Assembly (NCBI GenBank): GCA_945878385.1
Contig: CAMCTE010000104.1
Location: 1 to 9,001 of the forward strand
Reading direction: 5' to 3'
Length of the DNA: 9,001 nt
DNA from: Azohydromonas lata NBRC 102462
Lineage (GTDB): Bacteria > Pseudomonadota > Gammaproteobacteria > Burkholderiales > Burkholderiaceae_C
The position numbers and the translations under genes are program-made. The notes beneath the pieces were generated by a model that had not been told where the DNA came from, did not search any database, and saw nothing but the letters and a program-made list of their open reading frames with translations. Below are positions 1 to 6,512 of this stretch, piece by piece (position 1 is the first letter of the stretch; each line of letters begins with the position of its first letter).

Positions 1-93
1 GTCTCGGTGGTCTCGGTGGTCTCGGTGGTCTCGGTGGTCTCGGTGGTCTCGGTGGTCTCGGTGGTCTCGGTGGTCTCGGTGGTCTCGGTGGTC
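1..93. repeat. 9-bp tandem repeat (VNTR-like), truncated by window edge
   Basis: Ten perfect head-to-tail copies of gtctcggtg fill positions 1-90, followed by a partial copy (gtc, 91-93); the array probably extends further left. The + strand of the array contains no adenine at all (first A at 95). The unit is three codons long, so each frame gives a periodic peptide: Val-Ser-Val, Ser-Arg-Trp or Leu-Gly-Gly on the + strand, and His-Arg-Asp, Thr-Glu-Thr or Pro-Arg-Pro types on the - strand. There are no spacers, so it is not a CRISPR array. Copy identity is perfect, which suggests recent slippage or expansion, or an assembly-sensitive locus. Whether it is inside a gene cannot be decided from this window. 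Confidence 0.97.
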
Positions 94-250
94 GATCTGG
101 GGGTCGTGGCGGGGGTCGCCGAACCGATCACCGCTGGGGGTCGGGGCGACAGCGATGCGCGGGGAATGCGCAGACGGGGCGAAGAGGGGCGGATAAGGAT
201 GGGGACGGCGAGCCGTGATGATAAGGAGCCTCCACCATCGCGGCTAGGAT
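94..250. other. G-rich stretch without a convincing gene
   Basis: This connects the tandem array to the hydrolase gene. It holds three GGGGGTC motifs (99-105, 111-117, 136-142) and a further GGGG at 143-146. All three + frames stay open from the array for a long way. The Leu-Gly-Gly frame ends at three consecutive stops TGA-TGA-TAA (216-224). An AAGGAG at 223-228 looks like a ribosome binding site but has no start codon at usable distance. The 3' end of a Gly-rich gene here is possible but unsupported: that frame uses CGA and AGA codons that are rare in the real genes of the window. Confidence 0.4.
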
Positions 251-256
251 GTGGGC

Positions 257-1216
257 ATGAACCCTTCCCTGCCCGCCGATGCACCCGCCGCCGGCACGCC
301 AGCCTACACCGTGCGGCGCGAGAGCCGCAGCCTGCATCTGCCCATCCGCGATGTGAACTACCACGTGCGCCTGTGGGGCGACCCGGCCAATTGCAGCCCT
401 GAGCGCCCGGCGCTGGTGATGGTGCACGGCTGGATGGATGTGGCGGCATCCTGGCAGTTCCTGGTGGATGCGATGCGCGAAGACCGCTTCATCGTGGCCC
501 CGGACTGGCGCGGCTTCGGCCACAGCCGGGTGCACCCGGACACCGACTGCTACTGGTTTGCCGACTACCTGGCCGACCTGGAGGCGTTGCTGAATTCAGC
601 CGCCCTGCCCTGGCCTGACCTGCCGCACATCGACCTGCTGGGCCACAGCATGGGCGGCAATGTGGTGATGATGTACGCCGGCACCCGCCCGGCACGCATT
701 CGGCGCCTGATCAATCTGGAAGGCTTCGGCCTGCCCGAACGGCCGGCCGAGCATGCACCGGTGCAGATGGCCAAGTGGCTCGATGAATTGGCCGCACCGC
801 AGGAGCTGCGCGACTACGACGGCGCGCCGGCCGTGGCGCAGCGGCTGATGAAGAACAACCCGCGCCTGCGCGCGGACAAGGCCGAATGGCTGTCGCAGCG
901 CTGGGCGCAGCCCGATGAGCATGGCCGCTGGCGCATCCTCGGCGACCCCGCACACAAACGGGTGAACCCCTACCTGTACCGGGTGCCCGAGGTGCTGGCC
1001 TTCTGGAAGCGCATCAGCGCGCCGATGCTTTCGGTGGTGGGTCGGCAGACGAGTCTGCAGCAGTGGTGGGGCGACCGCTATACCCTGGCCGAGTTCCACG
1101 AACGGCTGAAGGCGGTGCCGCAGGTGCGCAGCGAATGGATCGACGACTGCGGCCACATGCTGCACCACGACCAGCCGCAGCGCCTGGCCGAGCTGATCGA
1201 AGACTTTCTGGCCTAG
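257..1216 (+). CDS. Alpha/beta-fold hydrolase
   Basis: A 319-residue protein of the alpha/beta hydrolase superfamily (COG0596-like), probably a soluble cytoplasmic esterase or related hydrolase; the substrate is unknown. Visible motifs are HGWMD at residues 57-61 (oxyanion-hole HG), DWRGFGHS at 83-90 (strand 4 loop), the nucleophile elbow GHSMGG at 129-134 with Ser131, and a C-terminal CGHMLHHD with His300. The usual acid after strand 7 is not obvious (VGRQTS, 261-266). Glu155 in NLEGFG lies exactly 24 residues after the nucleophile, the place of the catalytic Glu in haloalkane dehalogenases. No signal peptide or membrane segment is seen. ATG 257 is chosen over GTG 251 because AGGA (246-249) sits 7 nt upstream; an in-frame TAG at 245 excludes earlier starts. 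The gene converges on the Tgl-like gene, overlapping it by 4 bp. Confidence 0.9.
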   Translation: MNPSLPADAPAAGTPAYTVRRESRSLHLPIRDVNYHVRLWGDPANCSPERPALVMVHGWMDVAASWQFLVDAMREDRFIVAPDWRGFGHSRVHPDTDCYWFADYLADLEALLNSAALPWPDLPHIDLLGHSMGGNVVMMYAGTRPARIRRLINLEGFGLPERPAEHAPVQMAKWLDELAAPQELRDYDGAPAVAQRLMKNNPRLRADKAEWLSQRWAQPDEHGRWRILGDPAHKRVNPYLYRVPEVLAFWKRISAPMLSVVGRQTSLQQWWGDRYTLAEFHERLKAVPQVRSEWIDDCGHMLHHDQPQRLAELIEDFLA

Positions 1217-2349
1217 GACAGCTGCATCCGCAGCCGGCAGTGGCCGGGCCACACGCTCTTGGGCTGCTCGCGCGAGGCATCCAGGCAGCCGCCTTGGGCA
1301 TACACGCCCTGCGGGTCACGCAGGCGCATCATGCGCTCGAGCACCCGGCTGCGTTCAGCGGGGTCGGCCTGGGTGCGCGCCACCTGGGCATCCACCCGTG
1401 TTTCGTCCATCTGCCATTCGTGCTGTTCGTCCTGGTAGGCCCCGTCGCGCCAATGGAAGATCTCGATGCACTTTTCCTCAAGCGTGTAGGGCCGATCGTG
1501 CTTCCAGAAATTGCTGAAGAGCCCACCGCCCAGGTAGATGACCCAGGACCCTTCATAACCCAGGGCGTCGGATGAACGCTCGTCGGGGTTGCGGAACCAC
1601 AGACGGTCACCCGGCACGAAATAGCGCGCCGGCAGGGGCTGCTCGTTCGAACCGAACTCATCGAGGAACACGTCGTGGAACTCGCGGGAACGGATGGCGC
1701 AGCGACGGCAGCGCTGCTCCAGGTTCTCCAGCATCGAGTGATTGACGCACTCGAGTTCCTCGGAGAGACCCAACAGGATCACGTACTCGCTGGCACGGTA
1801 GCAGGAGAAATCGTAGAGCTGCCCGGTGATCGAGGGCTGCGTGGCCGCGCGCAGGGCATCGCTCAGGCGTTCGCCAGGGCGCAGCAGGAAGCCGGCGTCG
1901 TCGTCGTAGGTCCAGTAACGCTCGGGGCGCTCGGCGGCCAGGGTTTTGAAGGCCACCGCGGTTTGCGCAGCGGCCCGGCAGATGCGGCGCTGCACCCGCA
2001 CGTGCGATGCGAATTCATCGACGTCGTCGAACTCAAAGGCCACGGGACTGCCCAGCAGGGCCACGGCCACCTCACGCTCCAGCACGCGGTCAAGGTCGCC
2101 ACCCGCAGGGTCCAGGCAGGCGCGCAGGTTGAGGGTGCTGTAGTGGGGCATCAGTGCCTCGCGCGCTTCCTGCGTGAGCACATGACCGCTCGAAGCAGCC
2201 GGCGCGGGAAGTTCATGCCACAGGTGATGGGAAAGCCCCAAGTGGCCTTCCAGGTAGTCGATCATGGCGTGGGAGGCCGCGGCATCGGATCGAGCCAACC
2301 GTACCCCACCGGCCAAGCCGGTTCCCGCCACAAGGCATCCCATGTCCAT
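1213..2349 (-). CDS. Tgl-like protein (divergent protein-glutamine gamma-glutamyltransferase family)
   Basis: A 378-residue protein whose middle (about residues 100-285) aligns by eye with Bacillus subtilis Tgl, the transglutaminase that cross-links spore-coat proteins. Matching landmarks in order: SPVAFEF (Tgl TPVQFDY), RYWTYDDDAG (TYWRVSPEG), LYDFSCYRAS around Cys183 (FYAFECATA, catalytic Cys116), PGDRLWFRNP (LGDCLYFKNP) and GSWVIYLG (GENVILLG). The cysteine is kept. The positions of Tgl Glu115, Glu187 and His200 appear to be Ser182, Ser268 and Phe281, so the activity is doubtful or different. Bacillus Tgl is about 245 residues; here there are roughly 70 extra residues in front and 50 behind. 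Start: ATG 2349 has AGGAG (2361-2357) 7 nt upstream; ATG 2445 gives 410 residues but has no ribosome site. No signal peptide or membrane helix is obvious. Family assignment is reasonably sure, function is not. Confidence 0.78.
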   Translation of the reverse strand: MDMGCLVAGTGLAGGVRLARSDAAASHAMIDYLEGHLGLSHHLWHELPAPAASSGHVLTQEAREALMPHYSTLNLRACLDPAGGDLDRVLEREVAVALLGSPVAFEFDDVDEFASHVRVQRRICRAAAQTAVAFKTLAAERPERYWTYDDDAGFLLRPGERLSDALRAATQPSITGQLYDFSCYRASEYVILLGLSEELECVNHSMLENLEQRCRRCAIRSREFHDVFLDEFGSNEQPLPARYFVPGDRLWFRNPDERSSDALGYEGSWVIYLGGGLFSNFWKHDRPYTLEEKCIEIFHWRDGAYQDEQHEWQMDETRVDAQVARTQADPAERSRVLERMMRLRDPQGVYAQGGCLDASREQPKSVWPGHCRLRMQLS

Positions 2350-2356
2350 CTGCCGT

Positions 2357-2361
2357 CTCCT
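2357..2361 (-). promoter_or_regulatory. Ribosome binding site deciding the Tgl-like gene start
   Basis: AGGAG on the minus strand, 7 nt before ATG 2349. It fixes the start 32 codons inside the longest possible frame. It overlaps a perfect 10-bp palindrome cctgtacagg (2359-2368), which could be chance. Confidence 0.7.
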
Positions 2362-2571
2362 GTACAGGCTTGAAGACCCTGACTGCTGTGAAGCCCGCAG
2401 GCACCCGCCTGCAAGCCGTGTGCGCCCTCCGTCACATGGCTGCACGACAAGCCCGGGTCATGCTAAGCGGCCGCGACAGCCTGAAGGACCGGGGAAAACC
2501 CACACCAGGCATCCGGCCAAAAGCGGGCACCCATGCGAAAATTCCGGGTTTACCCAAATCACCCGATCGTC
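2362..2571. other. Divergent intergenic region between Tgl-like gene and prfB
   Basis: About 210 bp that must hold the promoters of two divergent genes. I see no convincing -35/-10 pair on either strand. It contains a small hairpin GCAGGC-accc-GCCTGC (2397-2412) with no T run. Just before prfB there is a relatively AT-rich patch (2538-2561) and no clear Shine-Dalgarno motif before ATG 2572. Confidence 0.5.
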
Positions 2572-3676
2572 ATGGACACCGAACAGATCAACGCCATCGG
2601 CACCGCCCTGGTTGACCTCTCCGAACGCACCGAACAGCTTCGGGGGTATCTTTGACTACGACCGCAAAGCCCTGCGCCTGAACGAAGTGAACGCGGCCCT
2701 TGAAAACCCGGCCGTGTGGAACGAACCCAAGCGCGCCCAGGAATTGGGGCGCGAGAAGAAGTCGCTGGAGACGGTGGTCGAGACCATCAACCACCTGACG
2801 CAGAACCTGGCCGACAACTCCGAGCTCTATGCCATGAGCAAGGAAGAAGGCGATATCGACGGCCTGCAGGCCATCAGCGATGAAACCGAAGCGCTGCGTG
2901 CCACGGTGGAACAGCTCGAGTTCCGCCGGTTGTTCGCCAACCAGGCCGACCCGCTGAACTGCTTCATCGACATCCAGGCCGGCGCGGGCGGCACCGAGGC
3001 CTGCGCCTGGGCCTCGAGGCTGCTGCGTCAGTACCTGAAGTACTGCGAACGCAAGGGCTTCAAGGCCGAGGTGCTGGAAGAAACCGAAGGGGATGTGGCA
3101 GGCCTGCGCAGCGCCACCATCAAGGTGGAAGGTGACTACGCCTATGGCCACCTGCGCACGGAAACCGGCGTGCACCGTTTGGTGCGCAAGAGCCCCTTCG
3201 ATTCGGCCGGTGGCCGCCACACCTCGTTCGCCTCGCTCTTCGTGTACCCCGAGGTGGATGATTCGATCGAAATCGACATCAACCCGGCCGACGTGCGAAC
3301 CGACACCTTCCGCGCCAGCGGCGCCGGCGGCCAGCACATCAACAAGACCGACTCGGCCGTGCGCCTGACGCACATCCCCACCGGCATCGTGGTGCAGTGC
3401 CAGAACGACCGTTCCCAGCACCGCAACCGCGATGAGGCCTGGGCCATGCTGCGTTCGCGCCTGTATGAACACGAAATGCGCAAGCAGCGCGAAGAGCAGC
3501 AAAAGCTCGAAGACAGCAAGACTGATGTGGGCTGGGGCCACCAGATCCGCAGCTATGTGCTGGACCAGAGCCGCATCAAGGACCTGCGCACCAACGTCGA
3601 AATCAGCAACACCCAGAAGGTGCTGGATGGCGATCTCGACAGCTTCATCACCGCGAGTTTGAAGCAGGGTCTTTGA
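2572..3676 (+). CDS. prfB: Peptide chain release factor 2 (programmed +1 frameshift)
   Basis: RF2 recognises UGA and UAA in the ribosomal A site and triggers release of the nascent peptide. The protein is encoded as 2572-2652 joined to 2654-3676: 27 codons are read to CTT, one T (2653) is skipped at the in-frame TGA, and reading resumes at GAC. The product is 367 residues (E. coli RF2 is 365). Domains: N-terminal helical domain (about 1-115), the SPF anticodon-like tripeptide at 207-209, and GGQ at 252-254 within RASGAGGQH, which reaches the peptidyl-transferase centre. Ala248 is the equivalent of E. coli position 246, where K-12 has the less active Thr. ATG 2572 fits family length; an in-frame ATG at 2533 would add 13 residues, and neither has a good ribosome site. 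lysS, a frequent downstream partner of prfB, is absent here; pepN follows after 112 bp. Confidence 0.97.
2641..2656 (+). promoter_or_regulatory. prfB: RF2 autoregulatory +1 frameshift site
   Basis: The sequence cgg ggg tat ctt tga c has every element of the known prfB recoding site: a G-rich internal Shine-Dalgarno-like run (2642-2646), the slippery CTT (2650-2652), and the TGA stop (2653-2655) followed by C, a poor termination context. In the family, low RF2 leaves the TGA unread and favours the +1 shift, so RF2 limits its own synthesis. E. coli has AGGGGG where this gene has CGGGGG; spacing to CTT is identical. Confidence 0.96.
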
Positions 3677-3725
3677 AGTTCGCCTCGCGTCACTCGCCCA
3701 CGCCACCTACACGACCCCCTATTCA

Positions 3726-3757
3726 GCCCGGCCTTGCTCCACAAGGGTGCGCCGGGC
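3726..3757 (+). other. Imperfect inverted repeat between prfB and pepN
   Basis: GCCCGGC (3726-3732) pairs with GCCGGGC (3751-3757), and an inner CTTG (3733-3736) pairs with CAAG (3742-3745), leaving a ctcca loop and a ggtgc bulge. No T run follows, so it is not a canonical intrinsic terminator; it might protect the prfB transcript end or slow polymerase before pepN. In such GC-rich sequence it could also be accidental. Confidence 0.35.
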
Positions 3758-3788
3758 CTCCACACAAGACCGCACACCGGAGACTCCC

Positions 3789-6482
3789 ATGCGCGAAGGC
3801 ACCGCCCCCGTCACCATCAACCGGCTGGACTACCGCCAGCCCGATTACTGGATCCGCAGCGTCGACCTCACCTTCGACCTCGACCCGGCCAAGACCATCG
3901 TGGCCAGCAAGTTGGAGATCGAACGCAACGCTGCAGGCGACACCGCCCCGGCCCTGCGCCTGCAGGGTGAAGACCTCAACCTGTTGCGCGTGCTGGCCAA
4001 CGGAGAAAGCGTGAGCTTCCGCCACGAGGACGGGATGTTGGTGATCGACACGCCGCCGAATGTGGCCGTGGGTGAGCGTTTCACCTTGGAGATCCGCAAC
4101 ACGATTGCGCCGGAGAAGAACACGCAGCTCTCAGGCCTGTACACCTCCGGCGGCGGCTTCTTCACCCAGTGCGAAGCCGAAGGCTTTCGCCGCATCACCT
4201 ACTTCCTGGACCGGCCCGATGTGATGGCCGTCTACACGGTCACGCTGCGCGGCAACAAAGCGAACTACCCCGTGCTGCTGAGCAATGGCAACCTGGTGGA
4301 GCAAGGTGAGTTGGACAACGGCCGCCACTACGCCAAGTGGCACGACCCCTTCCCCAAGCCCAGCTACCTGTTTGCACTGGTGGCGGCCGACCTGGTGTGC
4401 CGGGAACAACACATCCGTTCGCGCGGGGGCAAGGACCACCTGCTGCAGGTGTATGTGCGCCGCGGCGACCTGGAAAAGACCGAGCACGCGATGAACTCGC
4501 TGGTGGCTTCGCTGATCTGGGACGAGCAGCGCTTTGGCCTGCCGCTTGATTTGGAACGCTTCATGATCGTGGCCGTGGGCGACTTCAACATGGGCGCCAT
4601 GGAGAACAAGGGCCTGAACATCTTCAACACGAAGTATGTGTTGGCCAGCCCCGCCACCGCCACCGATGGTGATTTCTTCAACATCGAAAGCGTGGTGGCC
4701 CACGAGTACTTCCACAACTGGACGGGTAACCGCATCACCTGCCGCGACTGGTTCCAGCTGTCTTTGAAGGAAGGCCTGACCGTCTTCCGCGACCAGGAAT
4801 TCAGCATGGACATGGCCGGCAGCGCCAGCGCGCGCGCGGTGTGCCGCATCGGTGATGTGCGTGTGCTGCGCGAAGCGCAGTTCCCGGAGGATTCGGGCCC
4901 CATGGCCCACCCGGTGCGGCCCGACCAGTACCAGGCCATCGACAACTTCTATACGCCCACTGTGTACAACAAGGGCGCTGAAGTGGTGCGCATGATGCAG
5001 GCCCTGGTGGGCCGCGACGGCTTTGCGCGCGGCATGACCGAATACTTCAAGCGCCACGATGGCCAGGCCGTGACCTGCGATGACTTCGCCCAGGCGGTGG
5101 CCGATGCGAACCCGGGCAGCGAGTTGGCTTTGCGCTTGGACACCTTCAAGCGTTGGTATGCCCAGGCCGGCACACCGCGCGTGCAGGCCCGAGGTGAATA
5201 CGACGCCGCAGCCCAGCGCTACACGCTGACGCTTTCACAAAGCTGCCCTGCAACGCCGGGGCAGGCCGAAAAGCAGCCCTTCGTGATCCCGGTGGCCATG
5301 GGCCTGGTAGGGCGCGACGGCGCAGCACTGACGCTGCAGCTCGATGGCGAATCGGGCGCACGCGGCACCGAGACGGTGCTGGTGCTGGACCAGGCACAGG
5401 CCGCCTACACCTTCACCGGTGTGGCGCAGGCGCCGGTGCCTTCGCTGATGCGCGGCTTCTCGGCGCCCGTGGTGCTGGAAGACGGCCTGAGCGAGGCCGA
5501 CCTGCTGGTGCTGCTGGCGCATGACAGCGACGCCTTCAACCGCTGGGAAGCGGGCCAGCGCCTGATGCTGGCCCAACTGTTGCCCGCCATCGCGCAAGGC
5601 CGTGAAGTGACGCTGGGTGCGGCCTTCATTGAAGCCCTGCGCGGCGTGCTGCGCAGCGAACAGCTGGATGCCGCCTTCAAGGAACTGGCGCTCACCGTGC
5701 CGTCGGAGAACCTGCTGTACGAACAGCTGGCTTCGGTGAACCCCACGCATGTGCACCGCGCCCGTGAGTCGATGCGCGCGCAGCTGGCTGCGGCCCTGCA
5801 TGACGACTGGGCAGCGGCGTACGAGGCGCTGCAGACGAGCGAGGGTTACCGGCCCGACGCCCGGCAGAGCGGCCAGCGCGCCCTGGCCAACCTGGCCCTG
5901 AGCATGCTGGTGCTGCACACCGGCACCACCGGCGACCGCCTGTGGCCCGGCCGCGCCTACCAAAAGGTGAAGGACGCCACCAACATGACCGAGCGCATGG
6001 GTGCCCTGGTGGCCCTGGTGCACGGACACGCCGAACTGGCCGATGCGGCGCTGGCAAACTTCCACGCCCGCTTCCGCGACGAGGCCCTGGTGATCGACAA
6101 GTGGTTCAGCGTGCAGGCCACGGCGCCGGAGCGCGACGGCCGTGTGTTCGAGCGGGTGAAGGCCCTGCTGCTGCACCCCGACTATTCCGCGCGGAACCCC
6201 AACCGGGCGCGCAGCCTGGTGGCCTCCTACGCCATGGGCAACCCCGGCGCCTTCCACCGCACCGACGCCGCCGGCTATGTGTTCTGGGCCGACCGCGTGA
6301 TGGAGTTCGACGGCTACAACCCGCAGCTGGCCTCGCGCATCGCCCGCGTGATGGAGCGCTGGCAGCCCCTGGCCGAACCCTGGCGCAGTGCCGCACGCGA
6401 AGCGCTGTCACGCGTGGCCGCACGCGCTGAGCTGAGCGCGGATGTACGCGAGATCATCACGCGGTCGCTGGCCGAAGGCTGA
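3789..6482 (+). CDS. pepN: Aminopeptidase N (M1 family zinc metallopeptidase)
   Basis: An 897-residue cytosolic enzyme that removes N-terminal residues from peptides in the last steps of protein turnover. Residues visible: QCEAEGFRR (127-135, Glu129 equals E. coli Glu121 that holds the free N-terminus), the exopeptidase motif GAMEN (269-273), the zinc site HEYFH (305-309) and the third ligand Glu328 in LKEGL, 18 residues on. Tyr393 in TVYNKGAE matches the transition-state Tyr381 of E. coli. A 4-residue insertion after FRDQEF (SMDMAGSASARAV) relative to E. coli shifts the numbering. The remainder is the beta domain and the large helical C-terminal domain of PepN, full length. Start ATG 3789 has GGAG (3779-3782) 6 nt upstream; GTG 3747 in the same frame lacks one. 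fbp follows after 30 bp, suggesting cotranscription. Confidence 0.97.
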   Translation: MREGTAPVTINRLDYRQPDYWIRSVDLTFDLDPAKTIVASKLEIERNAAGDTAPALRLQGEDLNLLRVLANGESVSFRHEDGMLVIDTPPNVAVGERFTLEIRNTIAPEKNTQLSGLYTSGGGFFTQCEAEGFRRITYFLDRPDVMAVYTVTLRGNKANYPVLLSNGNLVEQGELDNGRHYAKWHDPFPKPSYLFALVAADLVCREQHIRSRGGKDHLLQVYVRRGDLEKTEHAMNSLVASLIWDEQRFGLPLDLERFMIVAVGDFNMGAMENKGLNIFNTKYVLASPATATDGDFFNIESVVAHEYFHNWTGNRITCRDWFQLSLKEGLTVFRDQEFSMDMAGSASARAVCRIGDVRVLREAQFPEDSGPMAHPVRPDQYQAIDNFYTPTVYNKGAEVVRMMQALVGRDGFARGMTEYFKRHDGQAVTCDDFAQAVADANPGSELALRLDTFKRWYAQAGTPRVQARGEYDAAAQRYTLTLSQSCPATPGQAEKQPFVIPVAMGLVGRDGAALTLQLDGESGARGTETVLVLDQAQAAYTFTGVAQAPVPSLMRGFSAPVVLEDGLSEADLLVLLAHDSDAFNRWEAGQRLMLAQLLPAIAQGREVTLGAAFIEALRGVLRSEQLDAAFKELALTVPSENLLYEQLASVNPTHVHRARESMRAQLAAALHDDWAAAYEALQTSEGYRPDARQSGQRALANLALSMLVLHTGTTGDRLWPGRAYQKVKDATNMTERMGALVALVHGHAELADAALANFHARFRDEALVIDKWFSVQATAPERDGRVFERVKALLLHPDYSARNPNRARSLVASYAMGNPGAFHRTDAAGYVFWADRVMEFDGYNPQLASRIARVMERWQPLAEPWRSAAREALSRVAARAELSADVREIITRSLAEG

Positions 6483-6512
6483 GGCACGCAACAGAAACCC
6501 GGGAGTACGAAG

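Noticed and set aside
1..93. CRISPR array
   Set aside because: The 9-bp units are directly adjacent with no spacers; this is a simple tandem repeat.
223..228. AAGGAG as the ribosome site of the hydrolase gene
   Set aside because: It lies 28 nt before ATG 257, too far, and an in-frame stop at 245-247 excludes an earlier start; AGGA at 246-249 fits better.
7..402. Forward reading frame giving a Val-Ser-Val repeat protein
   Set aside because: It runs 146 bp into the well-supported hydrolase gene in another frame and has no recognisable domain; its openness comes from the repeat and high GC.
1675..2373. Forward reading frame opposite the Tgl-like gene
   Set aside because: The reverse strand has the domain match and a good ribosome site; the forward translation shows no conserved motif.
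2397..2412. Small hairpin GCAGGC-accc-GCCTGC as an attenuator or terminator
   Set aside because: The stem is only 6 bp with no following T run, so it is weak evidence in GC-rich DNA.
2572..3676. prfB as a frameshifted pseudogene or sequencing error
   Set aside because: The stop is the known programmed +1 site, with all recoding elements and an intact remaining protein.
2588..3706. Long reverse reading frame opposite prfB
   Set aside because: It is an antisense shadow of a strongly conserved gene and its translation has no recognisable family; high GC gives such frames.
3726..3757. Intrinsic terminator of prfB
   Set aside because: The stem is bulged and lacks a T tract; it is kept only as an inverted repeat.
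4131..6257. Two long reverse reading frames opposite pepN (4131-5057 and 5235-6257)
   Set aside because: They are shadows of pepN, with His/Gln/Val-rich translations typical of antisense GC-rich coding sequence.
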